64,000 bases of DNA from an uncultured Formosa sp. (GTDB lineage: Bacteria; Bacteroidota; Bacteroidia; Flavobacteriales; Flavobacteriaceae), in the NCBI GenBank assembly GCA_913052445.1, contig CAJXDP010000002.1:62001-126000 (forward strand). The letters are read 5' to 3'. Numbering within the stretch: position 1 is the stretch's first letter; each line of letters opens with the position of its first letter. A program made the position numbers and the translations under genes. The notes under the pieces are model-generated. The model did no database searches. It was not told the origin of the DNA and saw only the letters and a program-made list of their open reading frames with translations. Shown here in pieces: positions 36,173 through 45,759 of this stretch.

Positions 36173-38110
36173 TTAATCTTGAACTTTAATAATTTCCAAA
36201 CCCTGGTGTTTAAGTATAAAGCAAGCTGTATTTTTATAGCCTTGGCCTAGAGTTAATGTATATTTAAATTTGTTACCAATATAACTAGTTCGAATATCGG
36301 TTGCACTTTCATAAAGGTTTCCAAACCTACTAAGGCGTAATAGAATATCCATAGTTAAGTCAAAACCTCTAATTGCATATTTATTAGGAAACGTCCCAAA
36401 CATAGTTAAATATTTTTCTTGAAAAAATTCAGGAAGCTTCTTACTAATGTTAACAGCTGGATACTGAAAATGTAGATTAGACAAATCATAATTAGACACG
36501 TTCAATCCTTCAAATGCTCTATTTTTAGAAGTAGTCATTAATAATATATCACGCTCTATTTCTGTTTCATTATCTTCTTCATCAATAAGAATTGTTATGC
36601 CATTCATAGCGTTTAACATACTAGTCACATTGGAAACAAAACCTTCATTATTAGTCTCTAGAAAAACAATTGTTCTACCAGAAGAAAGCACTTCTTGAAC
36701 ATCTTCTAACATTAAAAAAAACTGCTCAATACCCATATTATCTACATTTGACGTCATTAAAGAGGCTGATGGGAATACTGTTCTTAAATAATTGGCAGTC
36801 GTAATGTTTTTTGAATCGTGTATAATTAAAGTGTTGTGAGGGATCGAATCTGTTTTGACATAAGAGACCATTTTAGACCTCATCCAGCTTTCATCTGGAA
36901 TTGTTTGAAATAGGTTTGAAAAACTACTTTTTGATTTAATAAAAGGAGAGATAACCGGAACACTATCAAATAAAACATGTTGAGCTGTTAACTCAAGGTT
37001 TTGTAAAGTCAAAGGTCCTAGAATCGCATCGTATTTAGTAAAATCTGTTTGATTTAGAATTTTTTTTAAATCAGACGCTTTTGCATTGGTATCAAAGACA
37101 TCTAAATTTACAGAAATTCCTAAACGTTTAGCAGAATCAATTGCCACAGCGACACCAGAATAAAAATCCGTTGCAATATTAACATATCCGTCACGCTTAA
37201 TCTGTTCAATAGCTAAATTCAAAGAATCTAAATCGATACTATTAGTCTTGAATGGCAGCAAAAGCCCTATATTTTTTGGGGATAGATCGACTAAGCTATC
37301 GGAAAGAGTGGTCGTAAAAACGAGCGCTTTTTTGATGTTTGCGACACTTAACTTTGGAACTCTTAAGACCATGCCCAATTTTAATCCTTGTTTCGCTAAT
37401 TCCGGATTTAAAGATTCTAACTCTTCTTTAGATAATCCTAACTTTTTCTTAAGCCTATAAAACCCCTCACGTGCTTTTACGATATAATAGCCGAACTGAT
37501 CTTCTTTGATTTCATTTTTATCTGAAACAACAATGTTTGGAACATTTAGTTGCTGACCTTCACTGAGGTAAGACCCCAATCCGGGGTTAAGCGCTTCTAG
37601 TTGTGGCACAGAAATTCCAAACTTATAGGCAATCCGCCACTTGCCTTCTTTTGCTAAAACAGTATATAGCTTTAATGAGCTATTATAAGCTGACACTTTA
37701 TTTTCCATAAAGATTGGAATGTATATTTTTTTCCGGGATCTTAACTTCTTATATTGTAAGCCTTCATTGTGAGCCATTAGATCTTCAAGTGAGACGTCGT
37801 ATTTTTGAGCAATACTAAAAAGAGTTTCTTTTCGTCGGGCTTTATGAACTTTATAAGATTCTATTTTCTTGTTAGCGAATGGAGCGCTTAATCTCTCTGA
37901 AAATGACTCTGGTATAATCAAAAGCGAATTAACAACTAGACCAGAAGAGGACTCTGGATTTAAGACATAAATATCAGCTGTTGATATTTTATAGCGCTTC
38001 GCAATGCTTTCAATAGATTCACCTGCTTTTACTCTATGTTTATTTAAATTTTGAGCGGAACCTGTTAAGCTAAAAACTACGATTCCTAAAAAGATTAATA
38101 AATTCTTCAT
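36173..38110 (-). CDS. LysM-repeat protein fused to a type-1 periplasmic-binding-protein (LpoA-like) domain
   Basis: The predicted 645-residue exported protein has a signal peptide ending near GSAQN. Four LysM-like repeats follow (about 25-70, 83-135, 145-190 and 205-255), for example HRVKAGESIESIAKRYKIS and KARRKETLFSIAQKYDVS. A type-1 PBP-like domain (about 275-645) then carries NIGLLLPFKTNSIDLDS, DFYSGVAVAIDSAKRLGI and YDAILGPLTLQNLELTAQHV. The fusion suggests a peptidoglycan-bound sensor or activator, by analogy to LpoA, which activates PBP1A; that is inference. The ATG at 38110 is chosen because the signal peptide follows it. guaA lies upstream on the same strand with about 40 bases between. 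Confidence 0.85.
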   Translation of the reverse strand: MKNLLIFLGIVVFSLTGSAQNLNKHRVKAGESIESIAKRYKISTADIYVLNPESSSGLVVNSLLIIPESFSERLSAPFANKKIESYKVHKARRKETLFSIAQKYDVSLEDLMAHNEGLQYKKLRSRKKIYIPIFMENKVSAYNSSLKLYTVLAKEGKWRIAYKFGISVPQLEALNPGLGSYLSEGQQLNVPNIVVSDKNEIKEDQFGYYIVKAREGFYRLKKKLGLSKEELESLNPELAKQGLKLGMVLRVPKLSVANIKKALVFTTTLSDSLVDLSPKNIGLLLPFKTNSIDLDSLNLAIEQIKRDGYVNIATDFYSGVAVAIDSAKRLGISVNLDVFDTNAKASDLKKILNQTDFTKYDAILGPLTLQNLELTAQHVLFDSVPVISPFIKSKSSFSNLFQTIPDESWMRSKMVSYVKTDSIPHNTLIIHDSKNITTANYLRTVFPSASLMTSNVDNMGIEQFFLMLEDVQEVLSSGRTIVFLETNNEGFVSNVTSMLNAMNGITILIDEEDNETEIERDILLMTTSKNRAFEGLNVSNYDLSNLHFQYPAVNISKKLPEFFQEKYLTMFGTFPNKYAIRGFDLTMDILLRLSRFGNLYESATDIRTSYIGNKFKYTLTLGQGYKNTACFILKHQGLEIIKVQD

Positions 38111-38149
38111 ATGATTATTATAAAAACTCATTACTGCTCTAACTTTAAC

Positions 38150-39685
38150 CTACTCCCACTCTATAGTTGCCGGAGGCTTTGAGCTAATATCATAGACAAC
38201 TCTATTAACCCCTTTTACTTTATTAATTATATCATTAGATGTTTTCTGAAGGAACTCATAAGGTAAATTTACCCAATCAGCAGTCATTCCGTCAGTACTT
38301 TCGACAGCCCTCAAGGCAACACATTTTTCATAGGTACGTTCATCACCCATGACTCCTACGCTATTAACGGGTAATAAAATAGCTCCTGCTTGCCAAACTT
38401 TATCGTAAAGATCCCATTCTCTTAAACCATTTATAAACACAGCATCTACTTCCTGCAAAATGCGAACTTTTTCATGGGTAATATCACCTAAAATTCGAAT
38501 GGCGAGCCCTGGTCCTGGAAACGGATGTCGACCAAGTAACTTGGCTTCTATACCCATAGAAGCACCTACGCGCCTAACTTCATCTTTAAATAAAGCTTTA
38601 AGCGGCTCTACCACTTTTAATTTCATGAAATCTGGTAAACCACCCACATTATGGTGACTTTTAATGGTAGCGCTGGGCCCTCCAGTAGCAGAAACACTTT
38701 CAATCACATCTGGATATATTGTACCTTGAGCGAGCCATTTAACATCCTGTATCATTTGTGCCTCATCATCAAATACTTCAATGAAAACACGGCCAATCGC
38801 TTTCCGTTTAAGCTCTGGGTCTTCAAGTCCAGCTAACGCCTCTAAAAAACGTTCAGAAGCATCGACTCCTTTGACATTAAGCCCCATTCCCTTATATTGG
38901 GTTAGAACACTTGAAAATTCATCTTTCCTGAGCAATCCATTATTTACAAAAACACAATAGAGGTTTTCCCCAATGGCTTTATGTAAAAGAATAGCAGCAA
39001 CGGTTGAATCTACACCACCAGATAAACCTAAAACAACTTTATCGTTTTGAAGTTTGGATTTTAAATCTGCAACTGTTTCATCCACAAAAGAATCAGGGGT
39101 CCAATCTTGATTTAAACCAGCAATTGAAACCAAGAAGTTTTGTAATAACGTTTTTCCATCTACTGAATGATATACTTCGGGATGGAACTGAATGGCAAAG
39201 GTTGTTTCTCCCTCAATCTTATACGCAGCATTGGCCACATCAGCGGTACTTGCTAATAAAACACCTTTAGTAGGTAATTCTTTAATCGTATCACTGTGAC
39301 TCATCCAAACCTGACTTCCAGAGCTAACCCCTTCAAAAAAGAGTTCATTTTCTTTTACATACGACAAATTAGCACGCCCGTACTCACGGGTGTTAGATGG
39401 GGAAACAGTCCCTCCAGAAAAATGAGCTAAATATTGAGCGCCATAACAGACCGCTAGCAATGGCTTAACCCCTCGTATTTCTGATAAGTCTGGGTGTAAA
39501 GCATCCTCTCCTCTTACAGATTGTGGACTCCCAGAAAGAACAACAGCCTTAAACTCGTTTAAATTGGTTGGAATTTTATTATAGGGATGAATCTCACAGT
39601 AAACATTAAGCTCCCTAACGCGTCTTGCTATAAGTTGAGTGTATTGAGATCCAAAATCGAGTATTAATACCTTATCGTGTTGCAT
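38150..39685 (-). CDS. guaA: GMP synthase (glutamine-hydrolysing)
   Basis: The 511 residues begin with a class I glutamine amidotransferase domain: [31 protein letters not shown], and [18 protein letters not shown] with the nucleophilic cysteine, then [12 protein letters not shown]. The ATP pyrophosphatase domain has [21 protein letters not shown], and the dimerisation domain ends KPPATIEWE. Converts XMP to GMP in the cytoplasm. ATG at 39685 is preferred to the in-frame TTG two codons upstream. Confidence 0.98.
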   Translation of the reverse strand: MQHDKVLILDFGSQYTQLIARRVRELNVYCEIHPYNKIPTNLNEFKAVVLSGSPQSVRGEDALHPDLSEIRGVKPLLAVCYGAQYLAHFSGGTVSPSNTREYGRANLSYVKENELFFEGVSSGSQVWMSHSDTIKELPTKGVLLASTADVANAAYKIEGETTFAIQFHPEVYHSVDGKTLLQNFLVSIAGLNQDWTPDSFVDETVADLKSKLQNDKVVLGLSGGVDSTVAAILLHKAIGENLYCVFVNNGLLRKDEFSSVLTQYKGMGLNVKGVDASERFLEALAGLEDPELKRKAIGRVFIEVFDDEAQMIQDVKWLAQGTIYPDVIESVSATGGPSATIKSHHNVGGLPDFMKLKVVEPLKALFKDEVRRVGASMGIEAKLLGRHPFPGPGLAIRILGDITHEKVRILQEVDAVFINGLREWDLYDKVWQAGAILLPVNSVGVMGDERTYEKCVALRAVESTDGMTADWVNLPYEFLQKTSNDIINKVKGVNRVVYDISSKPPATIEWE

Positions 39686-39732
39686 AATCAAAAGTAATAT
39701 TTATAAATAAAATTGAGTGACTAATTTTAAAA

Positions 39733-41334
39733 TTATAGAGAAAAAATATGAAAGTTTTGATTCAAAGGTGCTAACTCATGTCTTAATCGGTCTATAAATT
39801 CGTCACCATAGTCTAAGTAAAATTCTGAAAAATTCAAGAAACGTTCTTGAAGACTTCCATTTGGAAAAAGCTCTAGGTGTATCTGCTCAAGACTATCTAT
39901 GTAATTGGCGTGAGAAATCTTTTCTGCTTTGAGTAATCTTCTCTCTAAAACTTCTAGCCCTTTAATTTGCTTTTTTTCTTGTGCTGATACGGCACCAATA
40001 AAAGACTTATCAGTCTGACTAGCAATATTATAAATTACTAAAAACTGCTGACTTATAGCCGCTTTTTGCTCAGAAAAATCAATAATAAACTTTGATGTTT
40101 TTTTAATTTGAGAATCAATTAAAGTTTGTTTGTTTTGAAATAAATCTAAAACAGATACATTCAATTTATCTAATTTCTGTTGCTGTTTTTTACGCATTAT
40201 AAGTACTGCATTACGGTGTAATAAAATTGGAAAATTAAGCTGTTCAGATTCAAAATAGGTTTTAAGCTGAAGCCAATACGATAACTCCCCACCGCCCCCT
40301 ATGTAACAAAGATTAGGTAAAATGGTCTCTTGATAAAGTGGACGCATAATTACATTGGGGGAAAATCGCTCTGGATATAAATTGAGCTCTTCTAAAATAC
40401 CTTTTAAATTCCAAGATAATTTAGTATTCAAGACACTATAAACTTCTTCGTTCCGTACAATACGTTCGCGCAAATTACCTTTTAGATAAAATAAATTTAT
40501 TTCTCTGGGGTTCACTTGAATTTTATAATCGTCATCAATTGTTTTTAGCTCCTCACTGGTCTGAGAAATAAACTTGATAGCATTACTCGATGTCAATTCT
40601 GTAGCAACCACAGGAATAAATAACCGCTTTAAACTTGGATCATTTCCATCCACAATAAGTAAATTATCTCCTTCAAAAAGAGCATGCACTAAATAGCGTG
40701 TAGCATCCGCTAAGTTTGAATAATTTACATAAGCATTTTTAACTAATTCTAAAAGGGCTTTGGCATGAGTCGATTTTCCTAATACATTGGAAAACTCATT
40801 TATCAACTCAGATAATTCAGATGTATCTAGTAATCCAACAGGTCCGGAGGTTTTTTTGGACCATTGAAATCGTTTATTATGAAAGTTAAAGTGATTTATT
40901 TCTTCAAAATCATGATCTTCAGAGGCCATCCAAAAAATAGAAATGTAATTATTTTCTGGATCCCTTATTTTCAACTCCTTAGCCAAATTTATAGTGGTTA
41001 TAATTTTGTATAAGAAATAAATCGGCCCCCCCAATAGATTTAACTGATGCCCTGTCGTTACTGTAAATGTGTTTTCCTTGGCTAGAGACTGAATTCTGCT
41101 CGTTGTTAATTCAGAAGGCATTAATTGGGCATATTGTTGCGACAGTGCACTTACCAAAACAGTTCTTTTTTCAGTTGAAAACTCTGATTTTTTAGCGTCT
41201 AGTTGAGGTTTGAAATTCTCTAGGGTTGGATAACGATTATATAATGACTGTAGTTCTGGATGTTTTTCCACATAATCACAAATAAGCTTTGAAGCATAAG
41301 CAGTGTCTCGAAATGAAATACAGTCTATTGGCAT
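39733..41334 (-). CDS. bshC: bacillithiol biosynthesis cysteine-adding enzyme BshC
   Basis: The 533 residues match BshC throughout: ENTFTVTTGHQLNLLGGPIY with the family TGHQ motif, YISIFWMASEDHDFEEINHF, NLLIVDGNDPSLKRLF, NVIMRPLYQETILPNLCYIG, LSYWLQLK. BshC adds cysteine to glucosaminyl-malate in the last step of bacillithiol synthesis and is widespread in Bacteroidetes. No bshA or bshB is in the window. It is on the same strand as guaA but about 47 bases upstream. Confidence 0.95.
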   Translation of the reverse strand: MPIDCISFRDTAYASKLICDYVEKHPELQSLYNRYPTLENFKPQLDAKKSEFSTEKRTVLVSALSQQYAQLMPSELTTSRIQSLAKENTFTVTTGHQLNLLGGPIYFLYKIITTINLAKELKIRDPENNYISIFWMASEDHDFEEINHFNFHNKRFQWSKKTSGPVGLLDTSELSELINEFSNVLGKSTHAKALLELVKNAYVNYSNLADATRYLVHALFEGDNLLIVDGNDPSLKRLFIPVVATELTSSNAIKFISQTSEELKTIDDDYKIQVNPREINLFYLKGNLRERIVRNEEVYSVLNTKLSWNLKGILEELNLYPERFSPNVIMRPLYQETILPNLCYIGGGGELSYWLQLKTYFESEQLNFPILLHRNAVLIMRKKQQQKLDKLNVSVLDLFQNKQTLIDSQIKKTSKFIIDFSEQKAAISQQFLVIYNIASQTDKSFIGAVSAQEKKQIKGLEVLERRLLKAEKISHANYIDSLEQIHLELFPNGSLQERFLNFSEFYLDYGDEFIDRLRHELAPLNQNFHIFSL

Positions 41335-41394
41335 GGCATTAACTTATTAATATTAAAAATACATAATCTGAGACGCAATTAATAACAAAAAGAC

Positions 41395-42699
41395 CTACAG
41401 TACTACTTCTGCATACAAATCAAAATCTGCAGCTTCAGTTACTTTAACGTTAGCAAAATCCCCAGTTTTCAGGTATATTTTTGTTGCATCAATCAAAACT
41501 TCATTATCTACATCTGGAGAATCAAACTCAGTTCTTCCAATAAAGTAAGAACCTTCTTTACGATCAATAACGACTTTAAAAGTTTCTCCAATTTTGGCTT
41601 GATTCAATTCCCAAGAAATTTGAGATTGAATTTCCATTATTTCATTAGCTCTTGCTAACTTTACATCTTCTGGCACATCGTCTTCTAAATTAAACGCATG
41701 TGTGTTTTCTTCATGGGAATATGTAAAACAGCCCAACCGTTCAAAACGCATCGCTTCTACCCAGGCTTTTAATGTTTGGTAGTCCTCTTCACTTTCTCCA
41801 GGATACCCTACGATTAAAGTCGTTCTTATAGTCATTTCTGGAACCGCTTCTCTAAACTGCGTTAGCAGTTTTGTGGTTTTGGCTTGATTAGTTCCTCGAC
41901 GCATGCTTTTAAGAATTTTATCTGAAATATGTTGCAATGGAATGTCTAGATAGTTGCAGATTTTAGGCTCGCGCTTCATGACATCTAACACATCCAATGG
42001 GAAGCCTGTTGGAAATGCATAGTGCATACGAATCCATTCCACTCCTTCTACTTTTACCAACGCTTCCAAAAGCTCTGCTAAATTTCTTTTTTTATATATA
42101 TCTAATCCGTAGTAAGTTAAATCTTGAGCAATCAAAATCAATTCTTTAACCCCATTTGCTGCTAATTTCTCAGCCTCGATAACAAGGTTCTCAATAGGAG
42201 TTGATTTATGTTTACCTCGCATCAATGGGATTGCACAAAAACTACAAGGTCGGTCACAACCTTCAGCGATTTTCAGGTACGCATAATTCTTAGGCGTAGT
42301 TGTTAAACGTTCTCCTATAAGTTCATGCTTATAGTCTGCACCCAAAGCCTTTAATAGCTGAGGAAGTTCGGTTGTTCCGAAATACTGATCAACGTTAGGA
42401 ATTTCTTTTTGTAAATCTGGTTTATAACGTTCACTTAAACAGCCAGTCACAAATACTTTATCAACTTCACCATCTTCCTTCTTCTGCATGTAATCTAAGA
42501 TAGTATTAACACTTTCTTCTTTGGCATTATTAATAAAACCACAAGTATTAATAACCACTACATTACCATCTTGTTCATGGACTACATCTTTTCCACTAGC
42601 TTTGAGTTGCCCCATTAATACTTCACTGTCATAGACGTTTTTACTACAGCCTAAAGTGATCACATTAATTTTATTCTTCTTAAGGGTTTTAGTTCTCAT
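41395..42699 (-). CDS. rimO: ribosomal protein S12 methylthiotransferase RimO
   Basis: This is a 434-residue radical-SAM enzyme. The UPF0004 domain has NVITLGCSKNVYDSEVLMGQ and VVINTCGFINNAKEES. The radical-SAM cluster is in AEGCDRPCSFCAIPLMRGKH (CxxxCxxC). The TRAM domain is at the C-terminus (about 370-434). It methylthiolates an aspartate in ribosomal protein S12. It follows ftsY by about 20 bases in an operon, an order common in Flavobacteria. Confidence 0.96.
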   Translation of the reverse strand: MRTKTLKKNKINVITLGCSKNVYDSEVLMGQLKASGKDVVHEQDGNVVVINTCGFINNAKEESVNTILDYMQKKEDGEVDKVFVTGCLSERYKPDLQKEIPNVDQYFGTTELPQLLKALGADYKHELIGERLTTTPKNYAYLKIAEGCDRPCSFCAIPLMRGKHKSTPIENLVIEAEKLAANGVKELILIAQDLTYYGLDIYKKRNLAELLEALVKVEGVEWIRMHYAFPTGFPLDVLDVMKREPKICNYLDIPLQHISDKILKSMRRGTNQAKTTKLLTQFREAVPEMTIRTTLIVGYPGESEEDYQTLKAWVEAMRFERLGCFTYSHEENTHAFNLEDDVPEDVKLARANEIMEIQSQISWELNQAKIGETFKVVIDRKEGSYFIGRTEFDSPDVDNEVLIDATKIYLKTGDFANVKVTEAADFDLYAEVVL

Positions 42700-42720
42700 T
42701 GTTTACTATTAATAGTGGGG

Positions 42721-43674
42721 TTATTTAAAAAATGAATCCACAAATTCAAACTTATTAAAAACTTGAAGGTCCTCTATCCCTTCACCTACGCCAATATACC
42801 TGACTGGGATTTGAAACTCATCACTAATTCCAATTACAACACCACCCTTAGCAGTCCCATCTAATTTAGTGATTGCTAAAGCAGTGACTTCAGTGGCTGC
42901 TGTAAATTGCTTGGCTTGTTCAAAAGCATTTTGTCCAGTGGAGCCATCAAGTACCAATAGAACTTCGTGAGGGGAATGTTCTACCACTTTTTGCATGACT
43001 CGTTTAACTTTGGTTAATTCATTCATCAAGTTTACTTTATTATGCAAACGCCCAGCGGTATCAATAATAACAACATCTGCATTACAAGTCACTGCACTTT
43101 GTAAAGTATCAAAAGCAACAGACGCGGGGTCACTGCCCATTGACTGCTTGATTATAGGAACACCCACACGATCTGCCCAAACTTGTAACTGATCAATAGC
43201 TGCAGCTCTAAATGTATCTGCGGCTCCAAGAACTACATTAAGTCCTTGTTTGTTGAGTTGGTAAGCAAGTTTTCCAATAGTTGTTGTTTTTCCAGCGCCA
43301 TTTACGCCTACTACCATGATAACGTAAGGTTTGTTTGTTTCTGGTATAGAAAAATCGGTTGCTTCTCCAGAATTAGTTTCTGACAATAAGCTTGCAATTT
43401 CTTCTCTAAGTATAAGATTTAGAGCCTCAGTACCAACATATTTATCTTTGGCAACCCTCACTTCGATTCGATCAATAACTTTAAGAGTGGTATTGACACC
43501 AACATCGCTAGTGACTAAAACCTCTTCTAAATTATCTAATACATCTGAATCTACTTTTGACTTACCAACTACAGCTTTGCTTAATTTATCAAAAAAGGTG
43601 GAACTCGACTTCTCTAGTCCTTTGTCTAAAGTCGCCTTTTTATCGGATGAAAATATGTTTTTAAAAAAACTCAT
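42721..43674 (-). CDS. ftsY: signal recognition particle receptor FtsY
   Basis: The 317 residues have a short N-terminal region, then the NG GTPase domain: LEEVLVTSDVGVNTTLKVIDR, VMVVGVNGAGKTTTIGKLAYQ (G1), LGAADTFRAAAIDQLQVWAD, VVIIDTAGRLHNKVNLMNEL (G3), AITKLDGTAKGGVVIGI (G4) and IRYIGVGEGIEDLQVF-type C-terminus. The acidic A domain of E. coli FtsY is missing, as is usual here. It docks the SRP-ribosome complex to the membrane. Confidence 0.97.
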   Translation of the reverse strand: MSFFKNIFSSDKKATLDKGLEKSSSTFFDKLSKAVVGKSKVDSDVLDNLEEVLVTSDVGVNTTLKVIDRIEVRVAKDKYVGTEALNLILREEIASLLSETNSGEATDFSIPETNKPYVIMVVGVNGAGKTTTIGKLAYQLNKQGLNVVLGAADTFRAAAIDQLQVWADRVGVPIIKQSMGSDPASVAFDTLQSAVTCNADVVIIDTAGRLHNKVNLMNELTKVKRVMQKVVEHSPHEVLLVLDGSTGQNAFEQAKQFTAATEVTALAITKLDGTAKGGVVIGISDEFQIPVRYIGVGEGIEDLQVFNKFEFVDSFFK

Positions 43675-43696
43675 GAGTCAGCAATTTGTCTATTTA

Positions 43697-43704
43697 CAAA
43701 AATA
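43697..43704 (-). promoter_or_regulatory. -7 element for ftsY
   Basis: On the minus strand TATTTTTG matches TAnnTTTG, 23 bases before the ftsY ATG. A matching -33 is not obvious. Together with the terminator just upstream it suggests that ftsY-rimO has its own promoter. Confidence 0.4.
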
Positions 43705-43732
43705 GCATTAAATGTGAGGAAATTAAAAAATA

Positions 43733-43759
43733 AAAGCCGCTTTATAATAAAGCAGCTTT
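43733..43759 (-). terminator. terminator/attenuator between the ribosomal-protein operon and ftsY
   Basis: Arms AAAGC-c-GCTTTA and TAAAGC-a-GCTTT (one mismatch) close a TAA loop. On the minus strand the stem is followed by a U-rich tract (TTTTATTTTTTAATT-like), as in a rho-independent terminator. It lies between DUF4295 and ftsY. Confidence 0.7.
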
Positions 43760-43783
43760 AAATACGATTTGATAAAAAATATT

Positions 43784-43936
43784 TTATTTTTTGCTTAAGA
43801 AGTCGCTTACCTTTTCGGGCGCCATGATAGATTCAACAAAAGTATAGGCCCCAGATTTCTCTGATTTAACCATTTTTATTGCTTTAGTTAGACGCTTTGA
43901 TCCCGTTTGTAAGGATGCTACTGATTTCTTTGCCAT
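43784..43936 (-). CDS. DUF4295 family small basic protein (ribosomal-cluster protein)
   Basis: A 50-residue frame reads MAKKSVASLQTGSKRLTKAI at the start and VESIMAPEKVSDFLSKK at the end. This is DUF4295, a lysine-rich protein found almost always directly after rpmG in Bacteroidetes. Its basic charge and constant neighbourhood suggest a ribosome-associated role, which is inference. It lies 47 bases after rpmG and is followed by a terminator. Confidence 0.93.
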   Translation of the reverse strand: MAKKSVASLQTGSKRLTKAIKMVKSEKSGAYTFVESIMAPEKVSDFLSKK

Positions 43937-43983
43937 GATTTAAGTGTATTACGTTTGAAAATTACTTTCGTAAAATTCTTAAA

Positions 43984-44166
43984 TTATTTTATTTCTTTGT
44001 GAACCGTCATTCTCTTGAGTATAGGATTAAATTTCTTAATCTCCATACGATCAGGCGTATTCTTCTTGTTCTTAGTTGTAATGTATCTAGAAGTTCCTGG
44101 TTTACCAGACCCCTTGTGCTCAGTGCACTCTAAAATTACTTGAACTCTATTTCCTCTTTTTGCCAT
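43984..44166 (-). CDS. rpmG: 50S ribosomal protein L33
   Basis: The 60 residues have the L33 pattern: [35 protein letters not shown] and [17 protein letters not shown]. Only one cysteine remains, so this is the zinc-free (C-minus) type. It is directly downstream of rpmB with 23 bases between. Confidence 0.97.
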   Translation of the reverse strand: MAKRGNRVQVILECTEHKGSGKPGTSRYITTKNKKNTPDRMEIKKFNPILKRMTVHKEIK

Positions 44167-44189
44167 TTTAAAATGCTTTTATTGGTAGT

Positions 44190-44426
44190 TTATTTTAAAA
44201 AACCTTTAGACTTTGCCTCTTTAATTGCTGCGTGAATACCAATTTTGTTAATAGTTTTCAATGCTGATGCAGAAACTCTAAGGGTTACCCAGCTATCATC
44301 TTCTGGAACGTAAAAACGTTTTTTAATTAAATTTACATTAAATCTACGTTTAGTTCTATTTAAGGCTTTAGATACATTGTTTCCAAACATTGCTCTTTTA
44401 CCCGTAAGTTCACAAATTCTTGACAT
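44190..44426 (-). CDS. rpmB: 50S ribosomal protein L28
   Basis: The 78 residues start [20 protein letters not shown] and continue [20 protein letters not shown] and [16 protein letters not shown], the normal L28 form for Bacteroidetes. It is the first gene of rpmB-rpmG-DUF4295, with a well-formed promoter 42-72 bases upstream. Confidence 0.98.
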   Translation of the reverse strand: MSRICELTGKRAMFGNNVSKALNRTKRRFNVNLIKKRFYVPEDDSWVTLRVSASALKTINKIGIHAAIKEAKSKGFLK

Positions 44427-44467
44427 CTTTCTTAACTTTAATTGTTTTGTTGTTTCAAAACGAGGTG

Positions 44468-44498
44468 CAAAAATACGAATTCTTTAGAAGTACACAAA
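44468..44498 (-). promoter_or_regulatory. promoter of the rpmB-rpmG-DUF4295 operon
   Basis: Read on the minus strand it is TTTG (44498-44495), a 19-base spacer and TATTTTTG (44475-44468), an exact Bacteroidetes vegetative promoter. Transcription should start near 44461, giving a leader of about 35 bases before rpmB. Confidence 0.75.
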
Positions 44499-44505
44499 CT
44501 TTATT

Positions 44506-45756
44506 TTAGCATTTTTTAAATATTTCTTTCTGAAATAATGTAAATGCCATGGTTACAGCTTTCTGAACTACCCTAGGTCGTTGTTTTCCAAAATTAAACT
44601 CCTGTGAAAATACGCCATCTGGAGTTGCAATAGCTATACAAACTGTTCCTATTTCCGCTTCAGAATCTCCTTTGGTGGGGCCTGCATTTCCTGTGGTTGC
44701 TAGTCCATAGTCAGAATTAAATAATTGTTTTACATTTTTAGCCATCTCCTCAGCAACTTCGTTGCTAACAATTGAATGTAGTTTAATGAGCTCGGGGTTA
44801 ACTTTTAAAATATCTATTTTTGAATCCTTCGCATAGGCAACAAGCCCCCCTTTAAAATAATTTGAAGCGCCTGAGTGTGATGTTATATTTTCTGCAATCT
44901 TACCTCCAGTACAGCTTTCAGCTATAGAAAGTGTTCTTCCTAATTTTATCAATTGATTCCCAATAATTTGCTCGATAGATGATTGTTCTTCAAATCCTAC
45001 AAATACATCACTAATTAAAGGAATTAAAGTACTAACCTGGGCGTCAACAACTTCAATAACCGCATCCTTATCAAATCCTTTAGAAGATAATCGAAGACGA
45101 ACTCTTCCTAGGTTCGGAAGATATGCTAGCTTAACTGAATCTGGTAATGTTAACTCCCATTCCTTAATTCTTTCTGCAATAATACTCTCACCCAGCCCAT
45201 AAGTTAAGAGAGTTTTATGAAGAATAAAAGGCAGCTTAAATTTTTGAGAAATGCGTGGCAAAACCTCATCCTTCATAAGGCCTTTCATTTCGTAGGGTAT
45301 ACCTGGTAAAGAAACAAATACAGTATTGTTTTTTTCTAACCACATTCCAGGTGCACTTCCAGACTTATTCATCAAAGCTGTCGCCTTTGAAGGCACCAAT
45401 GATTGATCAATGTTAACCTGAAGAAGAGGTTGTTTGATATAACTCTTCCATAAGTATTTTATATTTTCAAGAACAGCTTGATCATATACTAAAGTGTCCT
45501 CAAAATACTGCGCTAACGTTGTTTTAGTAATATCATCTTTGGTAGGACCTAACCCTCCAGTAATAATAATAATATCAACATTTTTTTCTGCAGCTTGAAA
45601 AGCCTCTAAGATATGAGCTTTTTCGTCTTGAACTGAAGTGATTTGATATACTGAAACACCAATTTTATTTAATTCCTGAGCTATAAAAGCTGAATTAGTA
45701 TCTATAATTTGACCAATTAAAATTTCATCGCCAATGGTAATAATTTCTGCTTTCAT
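44506..45756 (-). CDS. cinA: CinA family protein (nucleotide-binding MoaB/MogA-like domain plus NMN deamidase domain)
   Basis: The 416 residues consist of an N-terminal COG1058 domain (about 1-165; AEIITIGDEILIGQIIDTNS, IIITGGLGPTKDDITK, NKSGSAPGMWLE) and a C-terminal amidohydrolase domain (about 255-416; TLSIAESCTGGKIAENITSH, SGASNYFKGGLVAYA, GLATTGNAGPTKGD). Family members convert nicotinamide mononucleotide to nicotinate mononucleotide and hydrolyse ADP-ribose. It is the last gene of a unit with the FAH, exonuclease and E2 genes; the FAH stop is 3 bases before its ATG. Confidence 0.95.
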   Translation of the reverse strand: MKAEIITIGDEILIGQIIDTNSAFIAQELNKIGVSVYQITSVQDEKAHILEAFQAAEKNVDIIIITGGLGPTKDDITKTTLAQYFEDTLVYDQAVLENIKYLWKSYIKQPLLQVNIDQSLVPSKATALMNKSGSAPGMWLEKNNTVFVSLPGIPYEMKGLMKDEVLPRISQKFKLPFILHKTLLTYGLGESIIAERIKEWELTLPDSVKLAYLPNLGRVRLRLSSKGFDKDAVIEVVDAQVSTLIPLISDVFVGFEEQSSIEQIIGNQLIKLGRTLSIAESCTGGKIAENITSHSGASNYFKGGLVAYAKDSKIDILKVNPELIKLHSIVSNEVAEEMAKNVKQLFNSDYGLATTGNAGPTKGDSEAEIGTVCIAIATPDGVFSQEFNFGKQRPRVVQKAVTMAFTLFQKEIFKKC

Positions 45757-45759
45757 GTA

